64,000 nucleotides of DNA from Bubalus kerabau (lineage: Eukaryota; Chordata; Mammalia; Artiodactyla; Bovidae): assembly GCF_029407905.1 (NCBI RefSeq), contig NC_073646.1:19610001-19674000 (forward strand), written 5' to 3'. Shown in pieces: positions 21,346 through 33,889 of this stretch (its first letter is position 1; each line of letters opens with the position of its first letter). The position numbers and the translations under genes are program-made. The notes below the pieces were generated by a model. That model did no database searches. It saw only the letters and a program-made list of their open reading frames with translations, and was not told the origin of the DNA.

Positions 21346-21384
21346 TAACCACTAAGCTAGACTGCTTAACACCCATATCAGAAG

Positions 21385-24300
21385 CCCCTTCATAGATCAC
21401 AGCATGGTCTTGGTGAAGGGGCTTTGTAATGCAATGAAGCTATAAGCCATGCTGTGCAGGGCCACCCAAGACAGGCAGGTCATAGTGAAGTGTACTGACA
21501 AAATGTGGTCCACTGGAAGAGGGAATGGCAAAACACAGGAGTATGCTTGCCATGAAAACCCCATGAGCAGTATGAAAAAGCAAAACACATAACACTGGAA
21601 GATGAGCAACCCAGGTTGGAAGGTGTCCAATATGCTATGGGGGAAGATGAGAGGGCAATTATTAATACCTCCAGAAAGAATGAACTGGCTGAGCCAAATC
21701 GGAAATGACACTCAACTGTGGATGTGTCTGGTGGTATTGCATAGAAACCTGCAATGTTAGGTCCATGAATCAAGGAAATTGGACGTGATTAAGCAGGAGA
21801 TGGCAAGAGTGAATATCATTTTAGGAATCAGTGAACTAAAGTGGACAGAAATGGGTGAATTTAATTCAGGGAACCATTATATCTACTACTGTGGGCAAGA
21901 ATCCCTTAGAAGAAATGAGGTGGCCCTCACAGTCAACAGAACAGTGACCTCGGTTCCTTTCCAAGAAGAAATGGAGTAGCCCTCACAGTCAACAAAACAG
22001 TGACCTCGGTTCCTTTCCAAGGCAAACCATTCAACATCACTTTGCCTCAACCACTGATGCTGGAGAAGCTAAGGTTGACTATAAAGATCTACAAGACCTT
22101 GTAGAACTTACAGCAAAAACGATGTCCTTTTCGTCATGGGAATTGGAATGCAAAAGTTGGAAATCAAGAGAAACCTGCAGTAGCAAGCAAGTTTGGCCTT
22201 GAAGAACAAAATGAAGCAGGGCAAAGGCTAACAGAGTTTTGCCAAGAGAACACAGTGGTCACAGCAAACACTCTTTTCCAACAACACAAGAGATGACTCT
22301 ACACATGGACATCACCAAATGATCACTACTGAAATTAGATTGATTATATTCTTTGCAGCTGAAGATGGAGAAGCTCTATACAGTCAGCAAAAACAAGACT
22401 GGGAGCTGACCATGGCTCAGATCATGACCTCCTTATTGCAAAATTTAGTCTTAAATTGAAGAAAGTAAGGAAAACTACTAAACCATTCAGGTATGACCTA
22501 AATCAAATCCCTTATGATTATATGGTGGAGGTGATGAATAGGTTCAAGGGATTAGATCTGGCAGAGTGCATAAAGAACTATATATGGAGGTTTATAATAT
22601 TGTACAGGAGGCAGTGACCAAAACCATCCCAAGGAAAAAGAAATGCAAGAAGGCAAAGTGGTTGTCTGAGGAGGCTTTACAACTAACTAAAAAGGGAAAA
22701 AGGGAAAAATATACCCAACTGAATGCAGAGTTCCAGAGAAAAGCAAGGAGAAATAAGAAGGCCTTCTGAAATGAAGTGTAAAGAAATAGAGGAAAACAAC
22801 AGGATGGGAAAGATTCTCTAAGAAAGAGAATTTCTCTTCCAAAAAAATTAGAGATAGTAGGGGAAACATTTCATCCAAGAATGGGAGTAAGGACCTAATA
22901 GAAGATATTAAGAGGTGGAAATACACAGAAGAACTACACAAGAAAGGTCTTAACGACTCAGATAACCACAATGATAGGAGTGTAGTCACTTACCTAGAGC
23001 CAGACATCCTGGAATGTGAAGTCAGTCAAGTGGACCTTAGGAAGCATTACTAAGAACACAGCTAATGGTGCTGCTGCTGCTAAGTCACTTCAGTCGTGTC
23101 GGACTCTGTACGACCCCATAGATGGCAGCCCACCAGGCTCTGCCGTCCCTGGGATTCTCCAGGCAAGAACACTGGAGTGGGTTGCCATTTCCTTCTCCAA
23201 TGCAGGAAAGTGAAAAGTGAAAGTGAAGTTGCTCAGTCATGTCTAACTCTTTGCGACCCCATGGACTGCAGCCTACCAGGCTCCTCCATCCATGGGACAA
23301 AGCTTATGGAGGTGATGGAATTCCAGCAGACCTATGTAAAATCCTAAAAGATGATGCTGTTAAAGTGCTACAGTTAATATGTCAGCAAATTTGGAAAACT
23401 CAGCAGTGTTTACAGGACTGGAAAAGGTCAGTTTTCATTCTAATCCCAAAGAAGGGCAATGCCAAAGAAATTTCAAACTACAGCACAATTGCATTCATTT
23501 CACATACTAGCAAGGTAAGGCTCAAAATTCTCCAAGGTAGGCTTCAGCAGTATGTGAACCTAGAAATTCCAGATGTACAAGCTGGCTTTAGAAAAGGCAG
23601 AGGACCCAGAGATCAAATTGTCAACATCTACTGGATCACAGGAAAAGCAAGGGAATTAAAAAAAACCAGTTACTTCATTGACTATGCTTAAGCCATTGAC
23701 TGTGTGGATCACAACAAACTGGACAATTCTTAAAGAGATGGGAGTACCAGACCACCTTACCTGTCTCCTAACAAACATGCGCAAGTCGAGAAGCAACAGC
23801 TAGAACTGGACATGGACAATGAACTGGTTCCATATAGGGGAAGAAGTATGTCGAGGCTGTATGCTGTCACGCTGCTTATTTAACTTATATGCAAAGTACA
23901 TCATGCAAAATGCCAAAGTGAATGAATCACAAGCTGGAATCAAGATTTCTGAGAGAAATACCAACAACCTCAGATATGCAGATGATACCACCCTAATGGC
24001 AGAAAGTGAAAAGAAACTAAAGAGCTTCTTGATGAGGGTGAAAGAAGAGTGAAAAGGTTGGCTTAAAACTCAACATTCAAAAAACTAAGATCATGGCATC
24101 TAGTCACACTGTTACATGGCAAATAGATGGGGAAAAAATGGAAAGAGTGACAGATTTTATTTTAGTGGGCTCCAAAATCACTGTGGACAGTGACTGCAGC
24201 CATGAATTAAAAGACACTTGCTTCTTGGATGGAAAGCTATGACAAACCTAGACAACATATTAAAAAGCAGAAACATCATTCTGCTGACAAAGATCCATAC

Positions 24301-24735
24301 AGTCAAAGTTATAGTTTTCCAGTAGTCACGTACAGATATGAGAACTGGACCATAAAGAAGGCTGAGTGCCAAAGAATTCATGCTTTTGAACTGTGCTGAA
24401 GAAGACTCTTGAGAATCCCCTGGACTGCAAGGAGGTCAAACTAGTCAATCCTAAAGGAAACCAACCCTGAATATTCATTGGATGGACTGAGGCTTAAGCT
24501 CCAATACATTGGCCACCTGATACAAAAGAGCTGAGTCACTGGAAAAGACCCTGCTGCTGGGATAGATTGAGAACAGGAGGAAAAAGGGGCGGCAGAGGAT
24601 GAGATGGTTAGACAGCAGCACTGACTCAATGCACACAGATTTGAGCAAACTGTGGGAGACAGGGAAGGACAGAGGAGCCTGTCCATGGGATTACAAAGAA
24701 TTTGACATGACTTAGGGACTAAACAACAACAACAA
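21385..24735 (+). mobile_element. BovB (RTE-class) LINE, near full-length but decayed
   Basis: It starts in the 5' region (CAATGAAGCTATAAGCCATG) and continues through remnants of the endonuclease (ISELKWTEMGEFN near 21825) and the reverse transcriptase, with GFRKGRG at 23590 and the catalytic-type LRYADDTTLMA near 23970. It ends in the 3' tail followed by (CAA)n at 24721-24739. Multiple frameshifts and stops make it inactive. A BovA2 SINE interrupts it at 23067-23296. Confidence 0.93.
23067..23296 (-). repeat. BovA2 SINE nested in BovB
   Basis: On the + strand it begins TGCTGCTGCTGCTAAGTCAC and is cut off in the second unit at CCATGGG. Flanking ACACAGCTAATGG (23054-23066) and ACAAAGCTTATGG (23297-23309) are a diverged target-site duplication of the BovB sequence. 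Confidence 0.9.
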
Positions 24736-24740
24736 CAACT

Positions 24741-24924
24741 GGAAAAAAGAACAGCACATGGTCTGTGCCCAGAGCTAAGAATGATGTCCTAGCCACTGCT
24801 CTCTCCCCCGCAAGCCATACCACCGTGAAGCAGGCAGGCAAGATGCCCTTAGGCTCAGCCTCACCAGAGGCTGGGGACTAGAATTAGTCCAGAGTCCTTA
24901 AACCTGTGATGTTTCAGGACCCCA
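24741..24924. other. Intron stretch, nothing recognised
   Basis: A short unique block after the BovB (CAA)n tail. Confidence 0.5.
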
Positions 24925-25110
24925 TAATGGCTAAAAGCTCCAGCTCTTTAAGTCCAACTCTGCTACCAGCTGTTTGATCAAAAACCTGAATTTCATCAAC
25001 CTGAAAAGTGGTACCTACTTCATAGAACAGTTGTAAGGATTCAGTAAGGATACACTGATAAAGAGTACCCGGCACTATGACTGCCACAGAGGAAAGCTTT
25101 TATTAAAAGA
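24925..25110 (+). repeat. MIR SINE remnant
   Basis: AAGTCCAACTCTGCTACCAG, then a CTTCATAGAACAGTTGTAAGG block and an AGTACCCGGCACTATG block, give forward MIR order. Confidence 0.65.
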
Positions 25111-25228
25111 CAAGTAGTATCTGCTTACCCTGATGGAAATCCCAGCTTGTCCCATCTGAACAATGGGTCTAGGCTTGCTTCCCCAGGCCCAGACAAGACA
25201 GGATGCCTATGCTTGAGTCATGCACATG

Positions 25229-25499
25229 TTAATGCTAAGTCACTTCAGTCATGTCCGACTCTGTGTGTGACCCCACAGACGGCAGCTCACCAGGCTCCCC
25301 CGTCCCTGTGATTCTCCAGGCAAGAACACTGGAGTGGGTTGCCATTTCCTTCTCCAATGCAGGAAAGTGAAAAGTGAAAGTGAAGTCGCTTAGTTGTGTC
25401 CAACTTTTAGCAACCCCATGGACTGCAGCCTACCAGGCTCCTCTGTCCATGGGATTTTCCAGGCAAGAGTACTGGAGTGGGGTGCCATTGCCTTCTCCA
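25229..25499 (-). repeat. BovA2 dimeric SINE with target-site duplication
   Basis: Two tandem BovA units joined by GTGAAAAGTGAAAGTGAAGT. The flanks TCATGCACATG at 25218-25228 and 25500-25510 are an exact 11-bp duplication. Confidence 0.95.
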
Positions 25500-25510
25500 T
25501 CATGCACATG

Positions 25511-26149
25511 AGTATCGCTCAAAAACAGTTTCTTGAACTACAGAACTAACCCTGCTCAAATGCACCACCAATCAGAAATACACAGGGGGTCAGATTCTCC
25601 ATAGGATAAGACGTGTGAATAATCCTGAATATAATCAAGCTGGCTATTTGCTGTGCCCTCTGGATATCTGAATTGTTGCTCACTTTCTGTCTCTAACTGC
25701 AGAACAATTATATCAAAGAAATTCTTGCACTGTTAAGAAAGTTCTAGGACCCACAACAGATTTCCCCACCTAGGGAACCGGCAAAGGGACTGAGAACTCC
25801 CAAAGAATTTGACTTTGGAGACCAGTGGGATTTGATTACAGTACTTTAACAGGAATGGGGAGCCTCTTGGAGGGCACAAACAAAAACTTGTGTACATTAA
25901 GAGCCAGGAGAAAAGATTCTCCTGTGAAAGCATGGGTCAAGTTTGCCCTCAGTCAACTGGGAGGGAACAGCCCCACCCATCAACAGAAAACTGGATTAAA
26001 GATTTACTTAGCATGGCCCCTTCCATCAGAATAAGACGCAGATTCCCCCACAGTCAGTCTTTCCCATGAGGAACTTTCTATAAGCCTCTTATCCTTATTC
26101 ATCAGAGGGCAGACAGAATGAAAACTACAATCAGAGAAAACTAACCAAA
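25511..26149. other. Intron stretch, nothing recognised
   Basis: No repeat or exon is recognised in this block. Confidence 0.5.
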
Positions 26150-27105
26150 CTGATCACCTGGACCACAGCCATCTCTAAACTCAATGAAACTATGAGCCAT
26201 GCCGTGTAGAGCTACCCAAGATGGATGGGTCATGGTGGAGAGTTCTAACAAAACGTGGTTCACTGGAGAAGGGCATGGCAAACTACTTCATTATTCTTGC
26301 CTTGAGAACCCCATGAAAAGGCAGAAAGATAAGGACACTGAAAGATGAACTCCCCAGGTCAGTAGGTGCCCAATATGCTACTGGAGAAGAGTGGAGAAGT
26401 AACTCCAGAAAGAATGAAAAGACGAAGCCAAAATGAAAACAGTATCCAGCTGTGGATGTGACTGGTGATAGAAGTGAAGTCCGATGCTGTAAAGAACAGT
26501 AATGCATAGGAACCTGGATTGTTAGGTCCATGAATCAAGGTAAATTGGAAGTGGTCAAACAGGAGATGGCAAGGGTTTGAACATCGACATTTCAGTAATC
26601 AGTGAACTAAAATGGACAGGAATGGGCAAATTTAATTCAAATGACCATTATATCTACTACTATGGGCAAAAATCCCTTAGAGGAAATGGAGTAGCCCTCA
26701 CAGTCAACAAGAGAGTCTGAAATGCAGTACTTGGGTCCAATCTCAAAAACAGAATGACCTCGGTTCGTTTCCAAGGCAAACCATTCAATATCACAGTAAT
26801 CCAAGTGTATGCCCCAACCACTAATGCCGAAGAAGCTAAAGTTGAATGGTTCTATGATGACCTAAAAGAATTTCTAGAACTAACACCAGAAAAAGATGTC
26901 CTTTTCACCATAGGAGACTGGAATGAAAAAGTAGGAAGTCAAGATTTCCCTGGAGAAAGAAGCAAGTTTGGCCTTGGAGTACAAAATGGCCTTGGAGTAC
27001 AAAATGAACCAGGGCAAAGGCTGGTAAGAGTTTTGCCAGGAGAACGCATTGCTCGTAGCAAACACTTTCTTCCAACAACACAAGAGACGACTCTACTCAT
27101 TGACC
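26150..27105 (+). mobile_element. BovB LINE, 5' part (continues at 30190)
   Basis: This is the 5' region and endonuclease part. It includes a 188-codon frame from 26754 (MTSVRFQGKPFNITVIQVYA) with the GDWNEKVG segment, corresponding to GDLNAKVG in other copies. It is broken off near 27105 by the inverted BovB that follows. Confidence 0.92.
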
Positions 27106-30100
27106 ATATCAGATCAGATCAGATCAGTCGCTCAGTCGTGTCCGACTCTTTGCGACCCCATGAGTCGCAGCATGCCAGGCCTCCCTGTCCATCACCAACT
27201 CCCGGAGTTCACTCAGACTCACGTCCATCAGTCAGTGATGCCATCCAGCCATCTCATCCTCTGTCGTCCCCTTCTCCTCCTGCCCCCAATCCCTCCCAGC
27301 ATCAGAGTCTTTTCCAATGAGTCAACTCCTCGCATGAGGTGGTCAAAGTACTGGAATTTCAGCTTTAGCATCATTCCTTCCAAAGAAATCCCAGGGCTGA
27401 TCTCCTTCAGAATGGACTGGTTGGATGTCCTTGCAGTCCAAGGGACTCTCAAGAGTCTTCTCCAACACCACAGTTCAAAAGCATCAATTCTTCGGCGCTC
27501 AGCCTTCTTCACAGTCCAACTCTCACATCCATACATGACCACAGGAAAAACCATAGCCTTGACTAGATGAACCTTTGTTGGCAAAGTCATGTCTCTGCTT
27601 TTGAATATGCTATCTAGGTTGGTCATAACTTTTCTTGCAAGAAGCAAGCATCTTTTAATTTCATGGCTGCAGTCACCATCTGCAGTGATTTTGGAGACCC
27701 AAAAAATAAAGTCTGACACTGTTTCCACATCTATTTCCCATGAAGTGATGGGACCAGATGCCATGATCTTCGTTTTCTGAATGTTGAGCTTTAAGCCAAC
27801 TTTTTCACTCTCCTCTTTCATCTTCATCAAGAGGCTTTTTAGTTCCTCTTCACTTTCTGCCATAGGGTGGTGTCATCTGCATATCTGAGGTTATTGATAT
27901 TTCTCCAGGCAATCCTGATTCCAGCTTGTGCTTCATCTAGCCCAGCGTTTCTCATGATGTACTCTGCATATAAGTTAAATAAGCAGGGTGACAATATACA
28001 TCCTTGACGTACTCCATTTCCTATTTGGAACGAGGCTGTTGTTCCATGTCCAGTTCTAACTGTTGCTTCCTGACTTGCATACAAATTTCTCAAGAGGCAG
28101 GTCAGGTAGTCTGGTATTTCCATCTCTTTCAGAATTTTCCACAGTTGATTGTGATCCACACAGTCAAAGGCTTTGGCATAGTCAATAAAGCAGAAATAGA
28201 TGTTTTTCTGGAACTCTCTTGCTTTTTCCATGATCCAGCGGATGTTGGCAATTTGGTACCTGATTCCTCTGCCTTTTCTAAAACCAGCTTGAACATCTGG
28301 AAGTTCACAGTTCACATATTGCTGAAGCCTGGCTTGGAGAATTTTGAGCATTACTTTACTAGCGTGTGAGATGAGTGCAACTGTGCAGTAGTTTGAGCAT
28401 TCTTTAGCATTGCCTTTCTTTGGGATTGGAATGGAAACTGACCTTTTCCAGTCCTGTGGCCACTGCTGAGTTTTCCAAATGTGCTGGCATATTGAGTGCA
28501 GCACTTTCACAGCATCATCTTTCAGGATTTGAAATAGCTCAACTGGAATTCCATCACCTCCACTACCTTTGTTCACAGTGATGCTTTCTCAGGCACACTT
28601 GACTTCACATTTCAGGATATCTGGCTCTAGATAAGTGATCACACCATCGTGATTATCTGGGTCATGAAGATCTTTTTTGTACAGTTCTTCTGTGCATTCT
28701 TGCCACCTCTTCTTAATATCTTCTGCTTCTGTTAGGTCCATACGATTTCTGTCCTTTATCGAGCCCATCTTTGCATGAAATGTTCCCTTGGTATCTCTAA
28801 TTTTCTTGAAGAGATCTCTAGTCTTTCCCATTCTGTTGTTTTCCTCTATTTCTTTGCATTGATCGCTGAGGAAGGCTTTCTTATCTCTTCTTGCTATTCT
28901 TTGGAACTCTGTATTCAGATGTTTATATCTTTCCTTTTCTCCTTTGCTTTTCACTTCTCTTCTTTTTGCAGCTGTTTGTAAGGTCTCCCCAGACAGCCAT
29001 TTTGCTTTTTTGCATTTCTTTTCCATGGGGATGGTCTTGATCCCTGTCTCCTGTACAATGTCACGAACCTCTGTCCATAGTTCATCAGGCACTCTATCAG
29101 ATCTAGTCCCTTAAATCTATTTCTCACTTCCACTGTATAATCATAAGGGATTTGATTTAGGTCACACCTGAATGGTCTAGTGGTTTTCCCTACTTTCTTC
29201 AATTTCAGTATGAATTTGGCAATAAGGAATTCATGATCTGAGCCACAGTCAGCTCCTGGTCTTGTTTTTTGCTGACTGTATAGAGCTTCTCAATCTTTGG
29301 CTGCAAAGAATATAATCATTCTGATTTCGGTGTTGACCATCTGGTGATGTCCATGTATAGAGTCTTCTCTTGTGTTGTTGGAAGAGGGTGTTTGCTATGA
29401 CCAGTGCATTTTCTTGGCAAAACTCTATTAGTCTTTGCCCTGCTTCATTCCATATTCCAAGGCCAAATCTGCCTGTTACTCCAGGTGTTTCCTGACGTCC
29501 TACTTTTGCATTCAGGTCCCCTATAATGACAAGGACATCTTTTTTGGATGTTAGTTCTAAAAGGTCTTCTAGGTCTTCATAGAACCGTTCAACTCCAGCT
29601 TCTTCAGCGTTACTGGTTGTGGCATAGACTTGGATTACTGTGATATTAAATGGTTTGCCTTGGAAACGAACAGAGATCATTCTGTCATTTTTGAGATTGC
29701 ATCCAAGTACTGCATTTTGGAGTCTTTTGTTGACCATGATGGCTACTCCATTTCTTCTGAGGGATTCCTGCCTACAGTGGTAGATATAATGGTCATCTGA
29801 GTTAAATTCACCCATTCCAGTCCATTTTAGTTCGCTGATTCCTAGAATGTCACTCTTGCCATCTCTTGTTTGACCACTTCCAATTTGCCTTGATTCATGG
29901 ACTTGACATTCCAGGTTCCTATGCAATATTGCTCTTTACAGCATTGGACCTTGCTTCTATCATCAGTCACATCCACAGCTGGGTACTGTTTTTGTTTTGG
30001 CTCCATCCCTTTATTCTTTCTGGAGCTATTTCTCCACTGATCTACAGTAGCATATTGGGCACCTACTGACCTGGGGATTTCCTCTTTCAGTGCCCTATCA

Positions 30101-30185
30101 TTTTGCCTTTTCATACTGTTCATGGGTTTCTCAAGGCAAGAAAACTGAAGTGGTTTGCCATTCCCTTCTCCAGTGGACCACATTC
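27106..30185 (-). mobile_element. BovB LINE inserted inverted within another BovB
   Basis: About 3.1 kb, the best preserved BovB in the window. Its 3' tail is a (GATCA)n run at 27106-27126. Open segments in gene order are an endonuclease frame (29249-29926, with GDLNAKVG), a linker frame (28589-29092), and a reverse-transcriptase frame (27839-28576, with FIDYAKAFDCVDH and LRYADDTTL). The last overlaps the C-terminal frame 27228-27863 through a frameshift. The frameshifts make it non-autonomous as it stands. Confidence 0.95.
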
Positions 30186-30189
30186 TGAC

Positions 30190-32205
30190 AGACCATTCAG
30201 GTATGACCTAAATCAAATACAGTGGAAGTGGATGGAGGTTCGTGACATATTACAGGAGACAGAGATCAAGATCATCCCCAAGAAAAAGAAATGTAAAAAG
30301 GCAAAATGGCTGTCTGAGGAGGCCTTACAAATAGCTGAGGAAAGAAGAGAAGTGAAAGGCAAGGGAGAAAAGGAAAGACATACCCATCTGAATACAGAGG
30401 TCCTAAGAATAGCAAGGAGAGATAAGAAAGCCTTCCTCAGTGATCAATGCAAACAAATAAAGGAAAACTATAAAATGGGAAAGACTAGAAATCTCTTCAA
30501 GAAAATTAGAGATACCAAGGGATCATTTCATGCAAAGATGGGCACAATAAAGGACAGAATAGTATATACCTTAACAGAGGCAGAAGATATTAAAAAAAAG
30601 GTGACAAGAATACACAGAAAAACTATACAAAAAAGATCTTAATGACCCAGATAACCACGATGATGTGATCACTCACCTAGAGCCAGACATCCTGGAATGT
30701 GAAGTCAAGTGAGCCTTAGAAAGCATCACTATGAACAAAGCAAGTGGAGGTGATGGAGTTCCAGCTGAGCTATTTCAAGTCCTAAAAGATGATGCTGTCA
30801 AAGTGCTGTACTCAATATGCCAGCACATTTGGAAAACTCAGCAGTGGCCACAGAATTAGAAAAGGTCAGTTTTCATTCCAATCGCAAAGAAAGTTCCAAT
30901 GCCAAAGAATGTTCAAACTACTGCACAATTGTTCTCATCTAACACACCAGCAAACTAATACTCAAAATTCTCTAAGCTAGGCTTCAACAGTATGTGAACT
31001 GTGAAGTTCCACATGTTCAACCTGGATTTAGAAAATGCAGAGGAACCAGACATCAAATTGCCAATGTCTGTTGGGTCATCAAAAAAGCAAGAGAGTTCCA
31101 GAAAAACATCTACTTGTGCTTTATTGACTATACCAAAGCCTTTGACTGTGTGCATCACAACAAACTGTGGAAAATTCTTAAAGAGATGGGAATACCAGAC
31201 CACCTTACTTGCCTCCTGAGAAATCTGTATGCAGGTCAGGAAGCAACAGTTAGAACTGGACATGGAACAACAGACTGGTTCCAAATTGGGAAAGGAGTAC
31301 ATCAGTGCTGTATATTGTCATCCTGCTCATTTAACTTATATGCAGAGAACATCATGAGAAATACAGGGCTGGAAGAAGCACAAGCTGGAATCAAGACTGC
31401 CAGGAGAAATATCAATAACCTCAGATATGCAGATGACACCACCCTTATGGCATAAAGTGAAGAGGAACTGAAGATCCTCTTGATGAAAGTGAAAGAAGAG
31501 AGTGAAAAAGCTGGTTTAAAACTCAATATTCAAAAAACTAAGATCATGGCATCTGGTCCCATCAGTTCATGGCAAATAGATGGGGAAACAATGGAAACAG
31601 TGACAGACTTTATTTTCTTGGGTTCCAAAAGTCACTGTGGATGGTGACTGCAGCCATGAAATTAAAAGACACTTGCTCCATGGAAGGAAAGCTATGATCA
31701 ACCTAGACAGCATATTAAAACGCACAGACATTACTTTGTCAACAAAGGTCTGTCTAGTCAAAGCTATGGTTTTTCCAGTAGTCACGTATGAATGTGAGAG
31801 GTGGACCATAAAGAAAGCTGAGTGCCGAAGAACTGATGCTTTTGAACAGTGGTGTTGGAGAAGACTCTTGAGAGTCCCTTGGACCTTGGACTGCAAGAAG
31901 ATCAAACCGGTCAATCCTAAAGGCAATCATTCCTGAATATTCATTGGAAGGAGTAATGCTGAAGCTGAAGCTCCAGTACTTTGGCCACCTGATGCAAAGA
32001 ACTGACTTACTGGAAAAGACCTTGCTGTTTGGAAAGATTGAAGGCAGGAGGAGAAGGGGACAACAGAGGATGAGATGGTTAGATGAAGTCACTGATTGGA
32101 TGGACATGAATTTGAGCAAGATCTGGCAGTCGGTGAGGGACAGAGAAGCCTGGCATGCTGCAGTCCATGGGGTCACAAAGAGTCAAGTGCTCTTGAGTGA
32201 CTGAA
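30190..32205 (+). mobile_element. BovB LINE, 3' part (resumes from 27105)
   Basis: It resumes at GACCATTCAGGTATGACCTA and carries the linker and reverse transcriptase: a 153-codon frame 30994-31455 with FIDYTKAFDCVHH and LRYADDTTLMA. The BovB tail follows to about 32205. It belongs to the 26150-27105 copy. Confidence 0.92.
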
Positions 32206-32589
32206 ATGAAGTCAATTCTTTCCCTAATCTGGGGCAATCTTCCAGTCAGTTCCAAACTTCATTCCCTTTCCACTAGATACCAGGTGTGCAGATCTGGAGA
32301 AAACCAGGATTTCTAACTTGGTACTGATTTACACTCATTTAATGGAACTACCTTCCCAGTGGTCCTCCTGCTATCCCTCTGAAATGGATAGCCTCAGCAC
32401 AATCTGGGCTACCCAGAACCAAATTTCATTACTAACAGAATATCATCATTAATTAATCCCACTATTCATTGTCAGTACATTGTTAAGAGCTACACTGAAG
32501 TGTAACTCTAGGAAATAATTACTGCCATTTCATAGGAAAATAAATGTAAGTACACAGAGGTCAAGCAGCTATCTAGAAAAGGAGAAACT
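32206..32589. other. Intron stretch, nothing recognised
   Basis: A unique block between BovB and a MIR; nothing is identified. Confidence 0.5.
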
Positions 32590-32790
32590 GGAGTAGAGTA
32601 ATTAACAGGATGAGCTCCACAAGCAGAGGAACCTGTATCTGAATCATGGCGATGTACCAAGTTTGTGACCAACAGCATATAACTTTAAAATGGGACAGTT
32701 GTACCTCATGGACTGGTGGATAGAGGAAATGAGATGTCCCATGTAAAATGCTCTGCCCTAATACCGGGCTCATAAAAAGTATTTGGTAAG
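32590..32790 (+). repeat. MIR SINE remnant
   Basis: CCTGTATCTGAATCATGGCG, then TTTGTGACCAACAG, TTTAAAATGGGACAG, and ATGCTCTGCCCTAATACCGG, in forward MIR order. Confidence 0.7.
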
Positions 32791-33609
32791 TGTTAGCCTT
32801 TATTGTAATTGTTGTTATCAGAAAGTTGGTGACAGGATCAAGCTCCTCTTTTCCTAGAAAAGTGCTCTTGTCAGCAGCCAGGCCAGGTCTCCTGGGGCAG
32901 TTCAGGAATGCTGATGCCCCAAATGCCCACAGTAGCTCTCCTGTTCTTGCAGTAAGTGACTCTGGTCTCCTGTTTCAGCTAAAGTGGCATACACGTGTGA
33001 AATGGAGTGACAGACAAGAAGGGGTGGGAAGAAAGAGAAAGGCAGGAAGAAGAATAAAGGGAGAAAAAAAGCTACAAACCAGGAAACGTACTTCTAGGCA
33101 TAGCTTTGGGGGTTTACTTGAAACATCAAAGCCAGTAACTGCTTAGTTTATGTTGGACCAAGATAAGCCTCCAGCTTTTCTCCTCCAATCTCAGCTCTAA
33201 CTGCTTCTGCCTTTCTCTCTCCCTCCTTCTCTGCATCAGCTTCCAGCCTCCCTCCTCTCCTGTGGCAGATCCAGCTGCTATTCCTGGGGATGGGCTTGGT
33301 TGCTTGCTTGGCCCCAGGTCTGGAGCTGGCACTGCTGGGCTAAGGGCAGTCCCAGAGATCATGGTCCCAGTGAATGGTCTGGCTCCAGACAGCCAGAGAA
33401 GGGAGATCAGGAAAGTGTTTCTAATTCTTAGGCAGCTCCATGAAGTGACAATCAGGCAAGTCCCTATTTTCTAGGACTTACAGTCTGCCTTTGAAACAGA
33501 ATCACCCCTTATGGACAGAAAGACCATGAAGGGCTTAATCACACAAAGACGAATGGAGACAGGAAAGGAGAGAGTATGAACCAGTGTTATGGAAAGGAAG
33601 GTGGAGGGA
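32791..33609. other. Intron stretch with purine and pyrimidine tracts
   Basis: A purine-rich run at about 33010-33070 (GGAAGAAAGAGAAAGGCAGG) and a pyrimidine-rich run at about 33176-33260 face each other. They share the complementary 11-mers GAGAAAGGCAG (33035-33045) and CTGCCTTTCTC (33207-33217). No exon or named repeat is seen. Confidence 0.5.
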
Positions 33610-33790
33610 CTGATGAAGATGAATTGGTATTTGTTATATGCTTCATATACATCATCATCTTCAAACTTCACAACAACCTACGATGTCAGTGGTCTTACAG
33701 ATTAGGAACCTGAGGTTTCTTAACCACTAAGCAATGGGACTAGGAAATCAGTTTGTCAGGCTCCAAAATCTACTCAGTTTCACAGAGATG
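33610..33790 (-). repeat. MIR-like remnant
   Basis: It reads ACTTCACAACAACCTACGAT, then TACAGATTAGGAACCTGAGG and AACCACTAAGC, resembling reverse MIR. Confidence 0.5.
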
Positions 33791-33889
33791 ATGAGTCCTG
33801 TTCTGGTCCTTCGGTGACTGGGAGCATAAAGTGGAAAGGAAAGAGGCAAATGGTCAATCTGGTTGGTCTAGGTTGAGAGAGGATTTTAA

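Noticed and set aside
27228..29926. Long minus-strand ORFs as host genes
   Set aside because: They are BovB endonuclease and reverse-transcriptase fragments with typical RTE motifs and frameshifts.
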